From NCBI GenBank assembly GCA_037141255.1, contig JBAXCX010000031.1, positions 1 to 24,224 on the forward strand: a DNA stretch of 24,224 nucleotides, read 5' to 3'. The position numbers were made by a program, and so were the translations under genes. A model generated the notes under the pieces. That model had not been told where the DNA came from. It searched no databases and saw only the letters and a program-made list of their open reading frames with translations. Shown here piece by piece: positions 15,780 through 23,837 of this stretch. This stretch comes from IMCC26207 sp037141255 (GTDB lineage Bacteria; Actinomycetota; Acidimicrobiia; Acidimicrobiales; Microtrichaceae). Every line of letters begins with the position of its first letter. Position 1 is the first letter of the stretch.

Positions 15780-16591
15780 GCCGTCCGTCTTGGTTTAAGG
15801 GGGCAGAACGCGAGGGCGGCGACATGACCCTGAGCGATCACCTACGAGAATTCCGCTACCGGCTGTTGATATGCGTGGTTGCCGTTTTAGTTGCAATGCT
15901 CCCGGCCTGGTTCTTCTATAACTGGCTACTCGATATTCTCAATGCCCCCTACTGCTCTGCCCTCCGCGGAGTGGATCCGTTGTCTGACTGCAAGTTCTTG
16001 GTCACGAACCTGCTCGACCCGTTCTCGTTGCGCCTGAAAGTGGCTGGTTACGGTGGGTTGTTTCTGGCGCTGCCAATCATTTTGTGGCAACTCTGGAGAT
16101 TCATAGCTCCTGGGCTGTACAAGAAGGAGCGACGCTATGCCTTGGCCTTCGTGATCTCCTCATTTCTTTTGTTTACTGCCGGTGCAATCGTTGCTTATTT
16201 CACGCTGAGCCAAGCCGTAAACTTTTTGGTTCGGGTGGGTGGACCAGAGATTGATATACGTTCCGGCCCCGTTGAGTTCGTGCGTCTCTCTCTATTCATG
16301 ATGCTTGCCTTTGGGACGGGTTTCCTCTTTCCCGTGGTGCTAGTTGCTTTGCAGATGATTGGTGTGGTGACTCCGAAGCAACTCTCTGCCTGGCGGCGAC
16401 AGACTGTGCTCATCATCGTGATCATCGCTGCAGCGATCACCCCAAGTGGCGATCCAATATCCCTCGCTGCACTGGCGATTCCGATGTACATATTCTACGA
16501 AGTGGCCGTCCTGATCGGGAGGGTCCTTGTTCGCAATAAGGCAAAGGTCGAGGATTCGGAGTCGACGGAGACTGACGAGGCTGCAGTCTGA
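15776..16591 (+). CDS. tatC: Sec-independent translocase subunit TatC
   Basis: TatC, the 271-residue multi-span receptor that recognises twin-arginine signal peptides. The cytoplasmic N-terminus includes TLSDHLREFRYRLL with Glu25 at the conserved signal-binding position. Six hydrophobic segments are seen, with the periplasmic loop containing NLLDPFSLRLKV and PIILWQLWRFIAPGLYKKE after it, and the conserved phenylalanine/glycine stretch FGTGFLFPVV. The C-terminus is charged and cytoplasmic. The ATG overlaps the tatB TGA by four bases. Its own TGA overlaps a CTG proposed here as the start of helY. Confidence 0.95.
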   Translation: MSRPSWFKGAEREGGDMTLSDHLREFRYRLLICVVAVLVAMLPAWFFYNWLLDILNAPYCSALRGVDPLSDCKFLVTNLLDPFSLRLKVAGYGGLFLALPIILWQLWRFIAPGLYKKERRYALAFVISSFLLFTAGAIVAYFTLSQAVNFLVRVGGPEIDIRSGPVEFVRLSLFMMLAFGTGFLFPVVLVALQMIGVVTPKQLSAWRRQTVLIIVIIAAAITPSGDPISLAALAIPMYIFYEVAVLIGRVLVRNKAKVEDSESTETDEAAV

Positions 16592-19242
16592 ATCCGGGAT
16601 TTTCTCACGAGTTCACGCTAGATCCATTCCAGCGTGAGGCGATAGCTGCCTTGGAGCGCGGGCAAAACGTTTTGGTCGCGGCACCTACTGGTTCGGGCAA
16701 GACAGTGGTTGCAGAGCACGCAGTCACTTTGGCTCTTCAGTCTGGCGGGAAGTGCTTTTATACGGCACCCATTAAAGCTCTCTCGAATCAGAAATATAAC
16801 GACCTATGCGCTGAACTCGGTTCAGAACATGTTGGCTTGCTCACGGGAGATCGAGCGATCAACAGTGGCGCTGCAGTGGTCGTCATGACTACTGAAGTTC
16901 TTCGAAACATGGTTTATGCGGGGTCCTCGGCGCTAGACAATCTCCTGTGGGTCGTTCTCGACGAGGTTCACTTTCTCGCGGATGCGTATCGCGGGCCAGT
17001 GTGGGAGGAGGTACTGATCCACACTCCAACAAGCGTTCGTTTTGTGTGCCTGTCTGCCACGGTATCGAATGCCGAAGAGCTTGGGGATTGGGTGACTGCC
17101 CTCAGAGGGCCGACACATACTGTGTTGGAACATCGCCGTCCCATAGAACTCGACCCGTTGCTCTTTGTAGGCGACCGAACTGCTGAACGTGAGCATCTGG
17201 TGCCGTTGATTGTGAATGGAGCGACAAACCCTGAGGGGCACCGCTTTGATGCCGAGCAACAACAGCGGGGGAGTTCCCCACAACAGCGACGACCGCGCTC
17301 ACGCTTCTTTACTCCGCGTCGTGTCGAGACGATTGAACGACTCGCTGCCGAGAACCTGCTTCCCGCGATCTATTTCATCTTCAGTCGAAATGGCTGTGAT
17401 GAAGCTGTCCGCCAATGTTTCGACGCTGGTTTGCGTTTAACTGAACCCGAGGAGCGAGTGCGTATACGTCAGCTCGTAGATGCCAGAACTGCCTCCTTGA
17501 GCGATGCAGATTTGGACGTTCTGGGCTATGACCACTGGCTCGAAGGCCTCGAGCATGGGATTGCTTCGCATCACGCTGGAATGATTCCCTCCTTCCGAGA
17601 AGCCGTTGAGGACTGTTTTGTCGAAGGGCTTGTCAAGGCCGTGTTTGCAACCGAGACCCTTGCACTTGGCATCAATATGCCTGCGCGCACGGTTGCGATC
17701 GAGCGCCTGAGTAAATACAACGGTGAGGGGCACGAATTCCTGTCCCCCGGGCAGTTCACCCAGCTGACGGGACGCGCCGGCAGGCGTGGGATAGACGACC
17801 AAGGCTCGGCGGTTGTCTTATGGTCCCCGTTCACCACCTTCTCCCAAGTCGCAACCCTCGCAGCGAGTCGAGAGTTTCCGCTGGTGTCCTCTTTTCGGCC
17901 GACCTACAACATGGCGGCGAATCTGATCCAGCGTTACGAGCCGGATGTTGCAATGGAGGTTCTCACTCGGTCATTTGCACAATTTCAGAGCGATCGCGCA
18001 GTGGTACTGCTCTCGGCACGCGTTGACCGCCTCGAGGCCGAGATGCACCCCGTAGAATTGGCTCAGGGAAACAGTTCCGAGGCAGTGTTCGACGTAGCGG
18101 GATACGTGGAAATTACCGAGTCGATCCGGCAACTCCAGAAAGACTCTCGCGGAGCACGTGCTGCAGTTGAACGGGCGATGGCACAGTTGAAACCCGGTGA
18201 TGTGATTCAGCGAGGGACGCGCAAGGGCAGCAAATTGTTTCTGGTGTTATCCGTTTCATCCCGCAAGGGTGGAGCTGTCAAGGTGCGTGGGGTGAACCCA
18301 AGCGGAAACTCAGCGGCAGTTGATGCCGCAACCGTGACCGGTTCGCTCATTGCAGTGGCTCATGTTGACCTTCCGGTGCCGTACATGCCCAAAGATGCCA
18401 ACTTTCGCAGGGAGGCGGCAGCTCTACTCCGGAGGGTCAATCCACAGCGGCTATCAGATTCAGCGAACGGCAGTCCTGCAGGCTCTCGACCCGGTTCGGA
18501 TCAGCACTTCTCAGGCGACCCCTACGCCGAGGCTGTGCAGGCACAGCTCGTTCACCCATTGCATGAACATCCTGATCGAGAAGAACTGATGAAGAAGGAG
18601 TACACGCGGCGGGGACTTCAACTCGAACAACAGGGCCTGCTACACGAGATTGAGCGACGCGGCTCGGGACTCGTGCAGCGCTTTGACTCAGTTCGCAACG
18701 TGTTACAAGAGACCGGCCATAGTGATGAGTGGGCGCTCACCGCTGCTGGTACTCGGCTCCGGCGGATTTACCACGAGTCGGACCTGCTCATCTCATTGTG
18801 TCTGAGCGAGGGAATCTTCGACGGTCTGCAAGATGCCGACCTTGCGGCGCTCGTGAGCTGCGTAACCTACGAGCATCGCAGTTCGGAACCAGCTGCAGCG
18901 CCGATACTTCCAAGCGCCGAGTTGCGCGGACGCGTTGCTCAACTGACTGCCACATGGAAGCGCCTGGAACGCTTGGAGAAGGGACGCAGGCTGCCGCTGA
19001 CACGAGAGCCCGACGCAGGGTTCAGCGCACCTGCTTGGTCCTGGTCGACCGGGCAACAGCTTGATGACATTCTTGACGAGGACCTCAAGGGTGGCGACTT
19101 TGTGCGCAATATTCGTCAACTTATTGATTTACTGAGGCAACTCGGCGAGGTTGCGCCAGTTCAAGAGACCGCACGAGCGGCACGACGTAGTGCGGAGTCG
19201 CTCTCTCGAGGAGTGGTGCTTGCCTCTGGAGAAGCATCATGA
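16588..19242 (+). CDS. helY: Ski2-like superfamily 2 RNA helicase HelY (proposed CTG start)
   Basis: An 884-residue DExH helicase related to Mtr4/Ski2 and mycobacterial HelY, an RNA helicase likely involved in RNA turnover or ribosome biogenesis. It has a Q-motif-like FTLDPFQREAI near residue 11, Walker A APTGSGKT (32-39), DEVH box (125-128), LSATVSN, the ASHHAGM element, and LTGRAGRRG (393-401). The C-terminal DSHCT domain is at about 700-870. The conserved FTLDPFQREAI lies upstream of the first conventional start codon (TTG 16651). The only plausible start that includes it is CTG 16588, overlapping the tatC TGA as CTGA, with GAGG seven bases upstream. The next in-frame stop upstream is at 16573. 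The TTG start would remove the Q-motif. The order tatB-tatC-helY is as in Mycobacterium. Confidence 0.88.
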   Translation: MNPGFSHEFTLDPFQREAIAALERGQNVLVAAPTGSGKTVVAEHAVTLALQSGGKCFYTAPIKALSNQKYNDLCAELGSEHVGLLTGDRAINSGAAVVVMTTEVLRNMVYAGSSALDNLLWVVLDEVHFLADAYRGPVWEEVLIHTPTSVRFVCLSATVSNAEELGDWVTALRGPTHTVLEHRRPIELDPLLFVGDRTAEREHLVPLIVNGATNPEGHRFDAEQQQRGSSPQQRRPRSRFFTPRRVETIERLAAENLLPAIYFIFSRNGCDEAVRQCFDAGLRLTEPEERVRIRQLVDARTASLSDADLDVLGYDHWLEGLEHGIASHHAGMIPSFREAVEDCFVEGLVKAVFATETLALGINMPARTVAIERLSKYNGEGHEFLSPGQFTQLTGRAGRRGIDDQGSAVVLWSPFTTFSQVATLAASREFPLVSSFRPTYNMAANLIQRYEPDVAMEVLTRSFAQFQSDRAVVLLSARVDRLEAEMHPVELAQGNSSEAVFDVAGYVEITESIRQLQKDSRGARAAVERAMAQLKPGDVIQRGTRKGSKLFLVLSVSSRKGGAVKVRGVNPSGNSAAVDAATVTGSLIAVAHVDLPVPYMPKDANFRREAAALLRRVNPQRLSDSANGSPAGSRPGSDQHFSGDPYAEAVQAQLVHPLHEHPDREELMKKEYTRRGLQLEQQGLLHEIERRGSGLVQRFDSVRNVLQETGHSDEWALTAAGTRLRRIYHESDLLISLCLSEGIFDGLQDADLAALVSCVTYEHRSSEPAAAPILPSAELRGRVAQLTATWKRLERLEKGRRLPLTREPDAGFSAPAWSWSTGQQLDDILDEDLKGGDFVRNIRQLIDLLRQLGEVAPVQETARAARRSAESLSRGVVLASGEAS

Positions 19243-19277
19243 CCATTCCTCTGCAACGAATCCGGCTGCCAAAGTGA
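19239..19277 (+). CDS. 12-codon ORF bridging helY and the next gene
   Basis: ATG 19239 overlaps the helY TGA (ATGA) and is preceded by GGAGA at good spacing. After 12 codons (MTIPLQRIRLPK) it ends at TGA 19275, which overlaps GTG 19274, the likely start of the kinase-like gene. It could be a leader for translational coupling. Alternatively it is the true start of the kinase-like gene, separated by a one-base loss in the AAA run at 19271-19273. The tiny size keeps confidence low. Confidence 0.35.
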   Translation: MTIPLQRIRLPK

Positions 19278-19918
19278 CCATCAAGAAAGGCGAGTCCTGG
19301 GGTGAGCCAGGGGTGCTCGAGGAGTCCGGGCTTGTGGTCTCGACCGATTATGAACTTGCCGAACTGCTCCAGGGGTATCGCATGCGCGAGCAGGTACCCC
19401 CGGTGATTGCAGTGCTCGGCGGCGCGCTTCATCGCACACTCGGCTCACCGCAGCGAGATGTGGCCGCCCTTCGATCAGGGCAGGGTTATGTGTTCCCTCT
19501 CGACGTCGGGATTCTGCAGTTTTTCGATTCCGAGGGCACACAACGAGAGGTTCTGTTCGTTGCGCATTGTCAGGCCTCCACCGATCCCAGAATGCGACTC
19601 TGGAAGGGGCGAACAGTGCTCGCTATGAATGCCTCTTTTATGGGGACCCTTAATCTTGGGCCGCGCGCTCATCCAAACGACGGTCGTCTTGACGTGACTG
19701 AAGGGCAACTCAAGTGGGCGGAGCGCAAACAAGCTCGGAGCCGCGCCGTAACAGGCGCTCACCTGCCTCACCCGAGCCTGCACGAACGTCGAGTCAGTAG
19801 TCGAATGCAATTCTCGAGCGGGTCCATGTTTGACCTGTCCACTGATGGGAGGTTGCAGGGGAAGAGCGCCGAATTCTCAATCACCTGTATTCCCGATGCA
19901 GCAAGAATTCTTGTTTGA
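19274..19918 (+). CDS. Diacylglycerol-kinase-like (YegS/DagK C-terminal-like) protein
   Basis: A 214-residue protein. From about residue 73 to the end it resembles the second domain of YegS/DagK lipid kinases: FPLDVGILQF with an Asp at the position of the usual DLG, a MNASF turn, PNDGRLDV at 134-141, and a closing LSTDGRLQGKSAEFSITCIP / ARILV that fits the typical DGE...alrvlv end. The nucleotide-binding GGDGT loop of the first domain is not seen; LGGALHRTLG (48-57) is the nearest, and the protein is about 80 residues shorter than typical. It may be catalytically inactive or a binding protein for a lipid. GTG 19274 gives the start VTIKKGESWGEPG; see the 12-codon ORF before it for an alternative. 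It is the last gene of the tat-helY transcript. Confidence 0.6.
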   Translation: MTIKKGESWGEPGVLEESGLVVSTDYELAELLQGYRMREQVPPVIAVLGGALHRTLGSPQRDVAALRSGQGYVFPLDVGILQFFDSEGTQREVLFVAHCQASTDPRMRLWKGRTVLAMNASFMGTLNLGPRAHPNDGRLDVTEGQLKWAERKQARSRAVTGAHLPHPSLHERRVSSRMQFSSGSMFDLSTDGRLQGKSAEFSITCIPDAARILV

Positions 19919-19950
19919 TGCCGCTTCAGTGGTTTGTGCTGAGATCTCGC

Positions 19951-19956
19951 TAGCCT
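19951..19956 (+). promoter_or_regulatory. Candidate -10 element for leaderless oxidoreductase gene
   Basis: TAGCCT lies seven bases before ATG 19964 with no ribosome binding site, identical in sequence and spacing to the one before prcB. Confidence 0.5.
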
Positions 19957-19963
19957 GAGACTC

Positions 19964-20950
19964 ATGCAGGCATGGAACCTTCCAGAATCTCCCGGTCAGT
20001 TCGTGTGGTCTGAAGTACCCGACCCGCAGGCAGGCCCCGGCCAAGTCAGGGTTCGCGTTCGAGCTTCAGCGTTGAATCACATGGATTTGTGGCTGACCAC
20101 AGGTCTTCCCAAACCGCCTGCCTTTCCCCATGTGCCGGGCAATGATGTTGCGGGGATTGTTGAGACCGTTGGAGAGGCCGTGACGGGTTGGGAGGTTGGT
20201 GATGAGGTTGTAATCAACACAGCGCTCGTTCCTCAGGAGGCACTTGCACAGGGTTTGGATTCGGTACTTGATCCCAAGATGCGTCTGTTAGGTGAGCACT
20301 GTTGGGGCGGGCACGGTGAGTTCTGCGTGGTTGCAGCGCACCAGCTTGAGTCGAAGCCGAAGAGTCGTACGTGGGCAGAGGTTGCCTCCTACCCGGTGTG
20401 CACAACTACTGCGTGGCGACTGTTGCGCCGAGCCCGTCTTGCCCCAGGGGAGACGGTATTGATCACAGGGATTGGTGGGGGAGTGGCCACTGCTGCGATG
20501 CAGTTAGCTCTTCACCTCGGCGCCCGAGTGTTTGTCACCTCTCGTGATCCGGGCAAGCGAGCGAGGGCGCTTGAGCTTGGAGCGGAAGGGGCGTTCGACT
20601 CAAAGGGCCCGTATCCGATTAGTGCCGACGTGGTAGTCGATAGCATTGGCCCGGCGACCTGGGAGTACTCGGTGCGCACGCTGCGCAATGGTGGTCGCAT
20701 GTGTGTTTGTGGTGGTACCTCAGGGCCAAAGGTCGAGCTCAACCTGCCTCGCTTGTTCTTTAAACAACTAGATATCCTTGGGGCGAGTTGTGGAAGCCAA
20801 GAGGAGTTTCGATACGTGACGTCATTGATGGAGGAGGGCTTGCCGGTGGTTCTGGACGAGATTTTGCCGCTATCAGAATTTCCGAGAGCGCTCGATCGCC
20901 TCCGCACGGCGTCTCAGCTTGGCAAAGTGATTTTGGAACATCCCGAGTGA
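19964..20950 (+). CDS. MDR-superfamily zinc-independent oxidoreductase (quinone oxidoreductase-like)
   Basis: A 328-residue member of the medium-chain dehydrogenase/reductase superfamily, with a GroES-like N-terminal domain and a Rossmann domain. The NAD(P)-binding glycine motif is at 169-175 (GIGGGVA). In the N-terminal domain the catalytic zinc Cys of alcohol dehydrogenases is replaced by Asn38 in ALNHMDLW, and the four structural-zinc Cys are absent, so zinc-independent quinone-oxidoreductase-type chemistry is likely; VPGNDVAGIVETVG fits the family. The substrate is unknown. It overlaps the amidohydrolase gene by four bases (GTGA), suggesting the two act in one pathway. The start follows a TAGCCT -10-like element. 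Confidence 0.88.
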   Translation: MQAWNLPESPGQFVWSEVPDPQAGPGQVRVRVRASALNHMDLWLTTGLPKPPAFPHVPGNDVAGIVETVGEAVTGWEVGDEVVINTALVPQEALAQGLDSVLDPKMRLLGEHCWGGHGEFCVVAAHQLESKPKSRTWAEVASYPVCTTTAWRLLRRARLAPGETVLITGIGGGVATAAMQLALHLGARVFVTSRDPGKRARALELGAEGAFDSKGPYPISADVVVDSIGPATWEYSVRTLRNGGRMCVCGGTSGPKVELNLPRLFFKQLDILGASCGSQEEFRYVTSLMEEGLPVVLDEILPLSEFPRALDRLRTASQLGKVILEHPE

Positions 20951-22089
20951 TTCCAGACGGAGCTCAATCAAAACAGCGCGCCGCTGAAGTTGTTGACGGA
21001 ATTGCAGACACCCTGATTGATGTGTCTCACCGTATTTGGGAGCAGCCGGAGTTAGCATTTCAAGAGCGTCATGCGCACAACTTGTTATGCGCGACTCTGA
21101 CTGAGTTTGGCCTAGATGTGCAGCCGCATGCCTACGGTCTTGAGACTGCGTTCGAGGCTCAGGCAGGTACTGAAGGGCCCGAGATTGCGGTGCTGTGTGA
21201 GTACGATGCGCTGCCCGGAATTGGTCATGCCTGCGGTCATAACGTGATTGCGGCGGCAGGCCTCGGTGCGGGATTGGCTGCTGCAAGCTTGGCAAACGAG
21301 CTTGGTGGGCGCATCAGAATTCTCGGAACTCCAGCAGAAGAGGGTGGTGGAGGAAAGGTCTTCATGATGCGTGGGGGCGCGTTCGACGGCATCGATGCCG
21401 CGATGATGGTGCATCCTGCTGATCACGACCTGCCAACCCTCACTACCCTTGCCGTGCACACGTTGCACGTTGAGTACGCCGGCGTTGCATCTCATGCAGC
21501 CGCAGCACCACACCTAGGACGCAATGCGCTTGATGCGGCGGTCCTCGGCTACATGAACGTGGCTGCTCTTCGTCAGCACATCCGAAGTGATGAACGAATT
21601 CATGGCGTATTTCCCGAGGCCGGGGAGCAACCCAATATTGTTCCCCGCACGGCTCGAGCCCATTGGTACGTTCGAGCAAGAACATCCGATCGGCTTGAGG
21701 AACTAAAGCTGCGCGTTGTGAACTGCCTCGAGGCTGGCGCGTTAGCGGCGGGTTGCGTCATGGACCTGAACTGGGTTGACCCTGCCTATTCCGAGATGGT
21801 CGACGATGACCGATTACTTGATCGATATCAGAAAAATGCACGGTCCTTTGACCGCCCATTTGCTGACCCCCTCGTCGTGGGGTTCGTAACGGGCAGTACC
21901 GACATGGGTAACATCAGCCACGTTCTTCCCACGATTCATCCGCTGATTGCGGTTGCACCCCCGGGTGTGTCGATTCACACGCCAGAGTTTGCCTCTTTTG
22001 CTCGCGGAGAACCAGGCGATCGAGCAGTGCTTGATGGTGCGAAGGCACTCGCCGCCACGGTGATCGACTGCTGGCTAGAACCACTTTAA
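20947..22089 (+). CDS. M20 family metal-dependent amidohydrolase
   Basis: A 380-residue member of the M20D group (AbgA, hippurate and aminoacyl-amide hydrolases). Metal-binding residues fit the family: Cys96 and His98 in HACGHN, Glu131-Glu132 in TPAEEGGGGK, His156 in MVHP and His344 in SIHTPEF. A dimerisation lid at about 172-285 (ASHAAAAPHLGRNALDA) interrupts the catalytic domain. There is no signal peptide, so it is cytoplasmic. GTG 20947 is chosen because it overlaps the oxidoreductase TGA; upstream in-frame starts lie within that gene and give meaningless sequence. Closest guess for substrate is an N-acyl amino acid or aminobenzoyl amide, but the sequence does not decide it. Confidence 0.88.
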   Translation: MIPDGAQSKQRAAEVVDGIADTLIDVSHRIWEQPELAFQERHAHNLLCATLTEFGLDVQPHAYGLETAFEAQAGTEGPEIAVLCEYDALPGIGHACGHNVIAAAGLGAGLAAASLANELGGRIRILGTPAEEGGGGKVFMMRGGAFDGIDAAMMVHPADHDLPTLTTLAVHTLHVEYAGVASHAAAAPHLGRNALDAAVLGYMNVAALRQHIRSDERIHGVFPEAGEQPNIVPRTARAHWYVRARTSDRLEELKLRVVNCLEAGALAAGCVMDLNWVDPAYSEMVDDDRLLDRYQKNARSFDRPFADPLVVGFVTGSTDMGNISHVLPTIHPLIAVAPPGVSIHTPEFASFARGEPGDRAVLDGAKALAATVIDCWLEPL

Positions 22090-22199
22090 GTGCAGCGTCC
22101 AACCTTTTCCCTACCTAGGTGCTGTGTCCCGAGGCAGAGAAGCAGGCGAAGTTCCCTCGCGTTCGACGGGCTATCACCGAGGCCGCCCTCGAACGGGCC

Positions 22200-22205
22200 T
22201 AGTGT
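22200..22205 (+). promoter_or_regulatory. Candidate -10 element for leaderless thyX-like gene
   Basis: TAGTGT ends six bases before GTG 22212; no ribosome binding site is visible. The 110-base region upstream (22090-22199) shows no clear terminator for the amidohydrolase gene. Confidence 0.5.
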
Positions 22206-22211
22206 GAGTGC

Positions 22212-23837
22212 GTGAGCTCCCCCGTACCAACGTACGTCGCAGAGCAGTTCACCGAAGAGGAGCAAGTTGTCCTCCGCCGGTACTTCTCAAATCTCGACGG
22301 TCCTGTATTTGCCCTAGTGAACCTTCCCGAGGTGGTGAAGGGCGCCTTGTTTGCGCGCTATTCAAGATCTGCGAAATCGCTGCGACGACTCTTTGTGGAC
22401 GAATTTGTTGGTGAACTCGATACCACTGGTGACGAGAGCGTTGATGCCACGATCGGTTTGGATCGGGCCGAGGCTCTGTACGATCGAATCTTTTTCGAAT
22501 ACGGCGATGACAGCGTCGCTCAGCTTGGCGGCGTTCACCTTGCCTGCGAGCAGGCCTCAAACCTGTTGACCAAGATCCTCGAATGGGGACGGCTCATGTC
22601 GTACCTCGAACAGTCAACGCGTTATATCCCCTACGACGAGCGCCTCGGTGGGCGGTTCCGCTACCACCGAGACCCAGAAGTTCTGGGATCCTCCATGGGA
22701 GCGCGTTACGTAGGTGACATGGATCGCCTGTTCGACACGTACGGAGAGTTAGCAAGGTCGATTCAAGATCATTTTCGGGAGCGCTACCCGAAGAGCGAGC
22801 AGGACTCCGATTTTGTTTACCGTCAGGCCATCCGTGCGAAAGCCTTTGATGCGACTCGAGGAATTCTTCCTGCCGCGTCGCTGTCGAATGTGGGAATTTA
22901 TGGATCAGGTCAGGGATTTGAGGCGCTGCTGCTTCGCATGCGATCTCATCCGCTGCCAGAGGCTCGTCAGTATTCCGATTTGATGCTGACCGAACTGAGA
23001 AAGGTCATTCCCAGCTTTCTCCGGCGGGTTGATCTTCCTGATCGCGGAGGCGCCTGGTCGAACTACATGACCACCAACCGTGAGGCGATGGAGACCGTGG
23101 CCTATGAGATGCTTCCAGGCGACGAGTCATCTGGGCTCGCCGCACCAACGGTGACGCTGCTTGACTGGGACCCAGAGGGTGAAGTCAAGGTCATTGCCTC
23201 GATGTTGTATCCGCATACAAGCATTCCCGAAGCGCAGATTCTGGATCGAGTTCGACTGATGTCAGTTGAGGATCGTCTTGCTGTAGCTCGTGCCTATGTC
23301 GGCGAGCGAACGAATCGGCGACACAAGCCAGGTCGAGCTCTTGAGCGGACCGACTACCGGTTTGACGTGGTCTCTGATTACGGGGCATTTCGAGACTTGC
23401 AGCGTCACCGTCTGATGACGGTCGAATGGCAAGAACTCACCCCGCGTCACGGTTATACGCGGCCAGTATCCATCGACGATGCTGGCCTCACCGCTCAATT
23501 CGATGAGGCAATGGGAGTCTCGAAGGAGCTCTGGACAGATTTGAGTGAGCGGTTCCCCGAGCGCGCTGGCTATGCGGTGTCGTTGGCCTACCGAATTCGC
23601 TATGCCATGCAGTTCAATGCCCGTGAGGCAATGCATCTCATCGAATTGCGTACCTCAATTCAAGGCCATCCGAGTTATCGATCTGTTGGTCAAGAGATGC
23701 ATCGCCTTATTGCCGAGCAGGCCGGTCACCGAACGATTGCCGAGATGATGCTCTTCGTGGATCATTCCGGAGAGCCTGAGCTTGAGCGCCTACAGGCTGA
23801 GCGGCAAGCAGAGTCTCGGCGTTCACCCGCTAGCTGA
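22212..23837 (+). CDS. Tandem (double-length) ThyX-like protein
   Basis: ThyX is the FAD-dependent thymidylate synthase, normally about 220-260 residues. This protein has 541 and two homologous halves. The first (about 45-270) has GRLMSYLEQSTRY at 126-138, where Ser130, Glu133, Ser135 and Arg137 match the S-x-N-E-x-S-x-R-Y part of the ThyX motif, but the preceding RHR is missing. It then has a ThyX-like helix set (ARxxLP-like RGILPAASLSN, then LRMRSHPLPEARQ). The second half (about 325-525) holds RHR at 398-400 followed by a degenerate LMTVEWQELTPRH, and then QFNAREAMHLIELR and the Gln/Glu-rich end (VGQEMHRLI). So each half keeps only part of the motif. Whether the pair acts together as a thymidylate synthase is unknown. 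The start is GTG with TAGTGT six bases upstream. Confidence 0.8.
   Translation: MSSPVPTYVAEQFTEEEQVVLRRYFSNLDGPVFALVNLPEVVKGALFARYSRSAKSLRRLFVDEFVGELDTTGDESVDATIGLDRAEALYDRIFFEYGDDSVAQLGGVHLACEQASNLLTKILEWGRLMSYLEQSTRYIPYDERLGGRFRYHRDPEVLGSSMGARYVGDMDRLFDTYGELARSIQDHFRERYPKSEQDSDFVYRQAIRAKAFDATRGILPAASLSNVGIYGSGQGFEALLLRMRSHPLPEARQYSDLMLTELRKVIPSFLRRVDLPDRGGAWSNYMTTNREAMETVAYEMLPGDESSGLAAPTVTLLDWDPEGEVKVIASMLYPHTSIPEAQILDRVRLMSVEDRLAVARAYVGERTNRRHKPGRALERTDYRFDVVSDYGAFRDLQRHRLMTVEWQELTPRHGYTRPVSIDDAGLTAQFDEAMGVSKELWTDLSERFPERAGYAVSLAYRIRYAMQFNAREAMHLIELRTSIQGHPSYRSVGQEMHRLIAEQAGHRTIAEMMLFVDHSGEPELERLQAERQAESRRSPAS

Noticed and set aside
15209..15841. Long minus-strand open frame opposite tatB, rich in Ser and Gly repeats
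   Set aside because: It is the antisense shadow of the tatB repeat region; the plus strand has clear Tat motifs.
22119..22202. 27-codon ORF (VLCPEAEKQAKFPRV...) between the amidohydrolase and thyX-like genes
   Set aside because: The composition looks faintly coding, but it has no ribosome binding site or start-adjacent -10, follows a stop directly, and its stop overlaps the -10 of the next gene. Kept only as a note.
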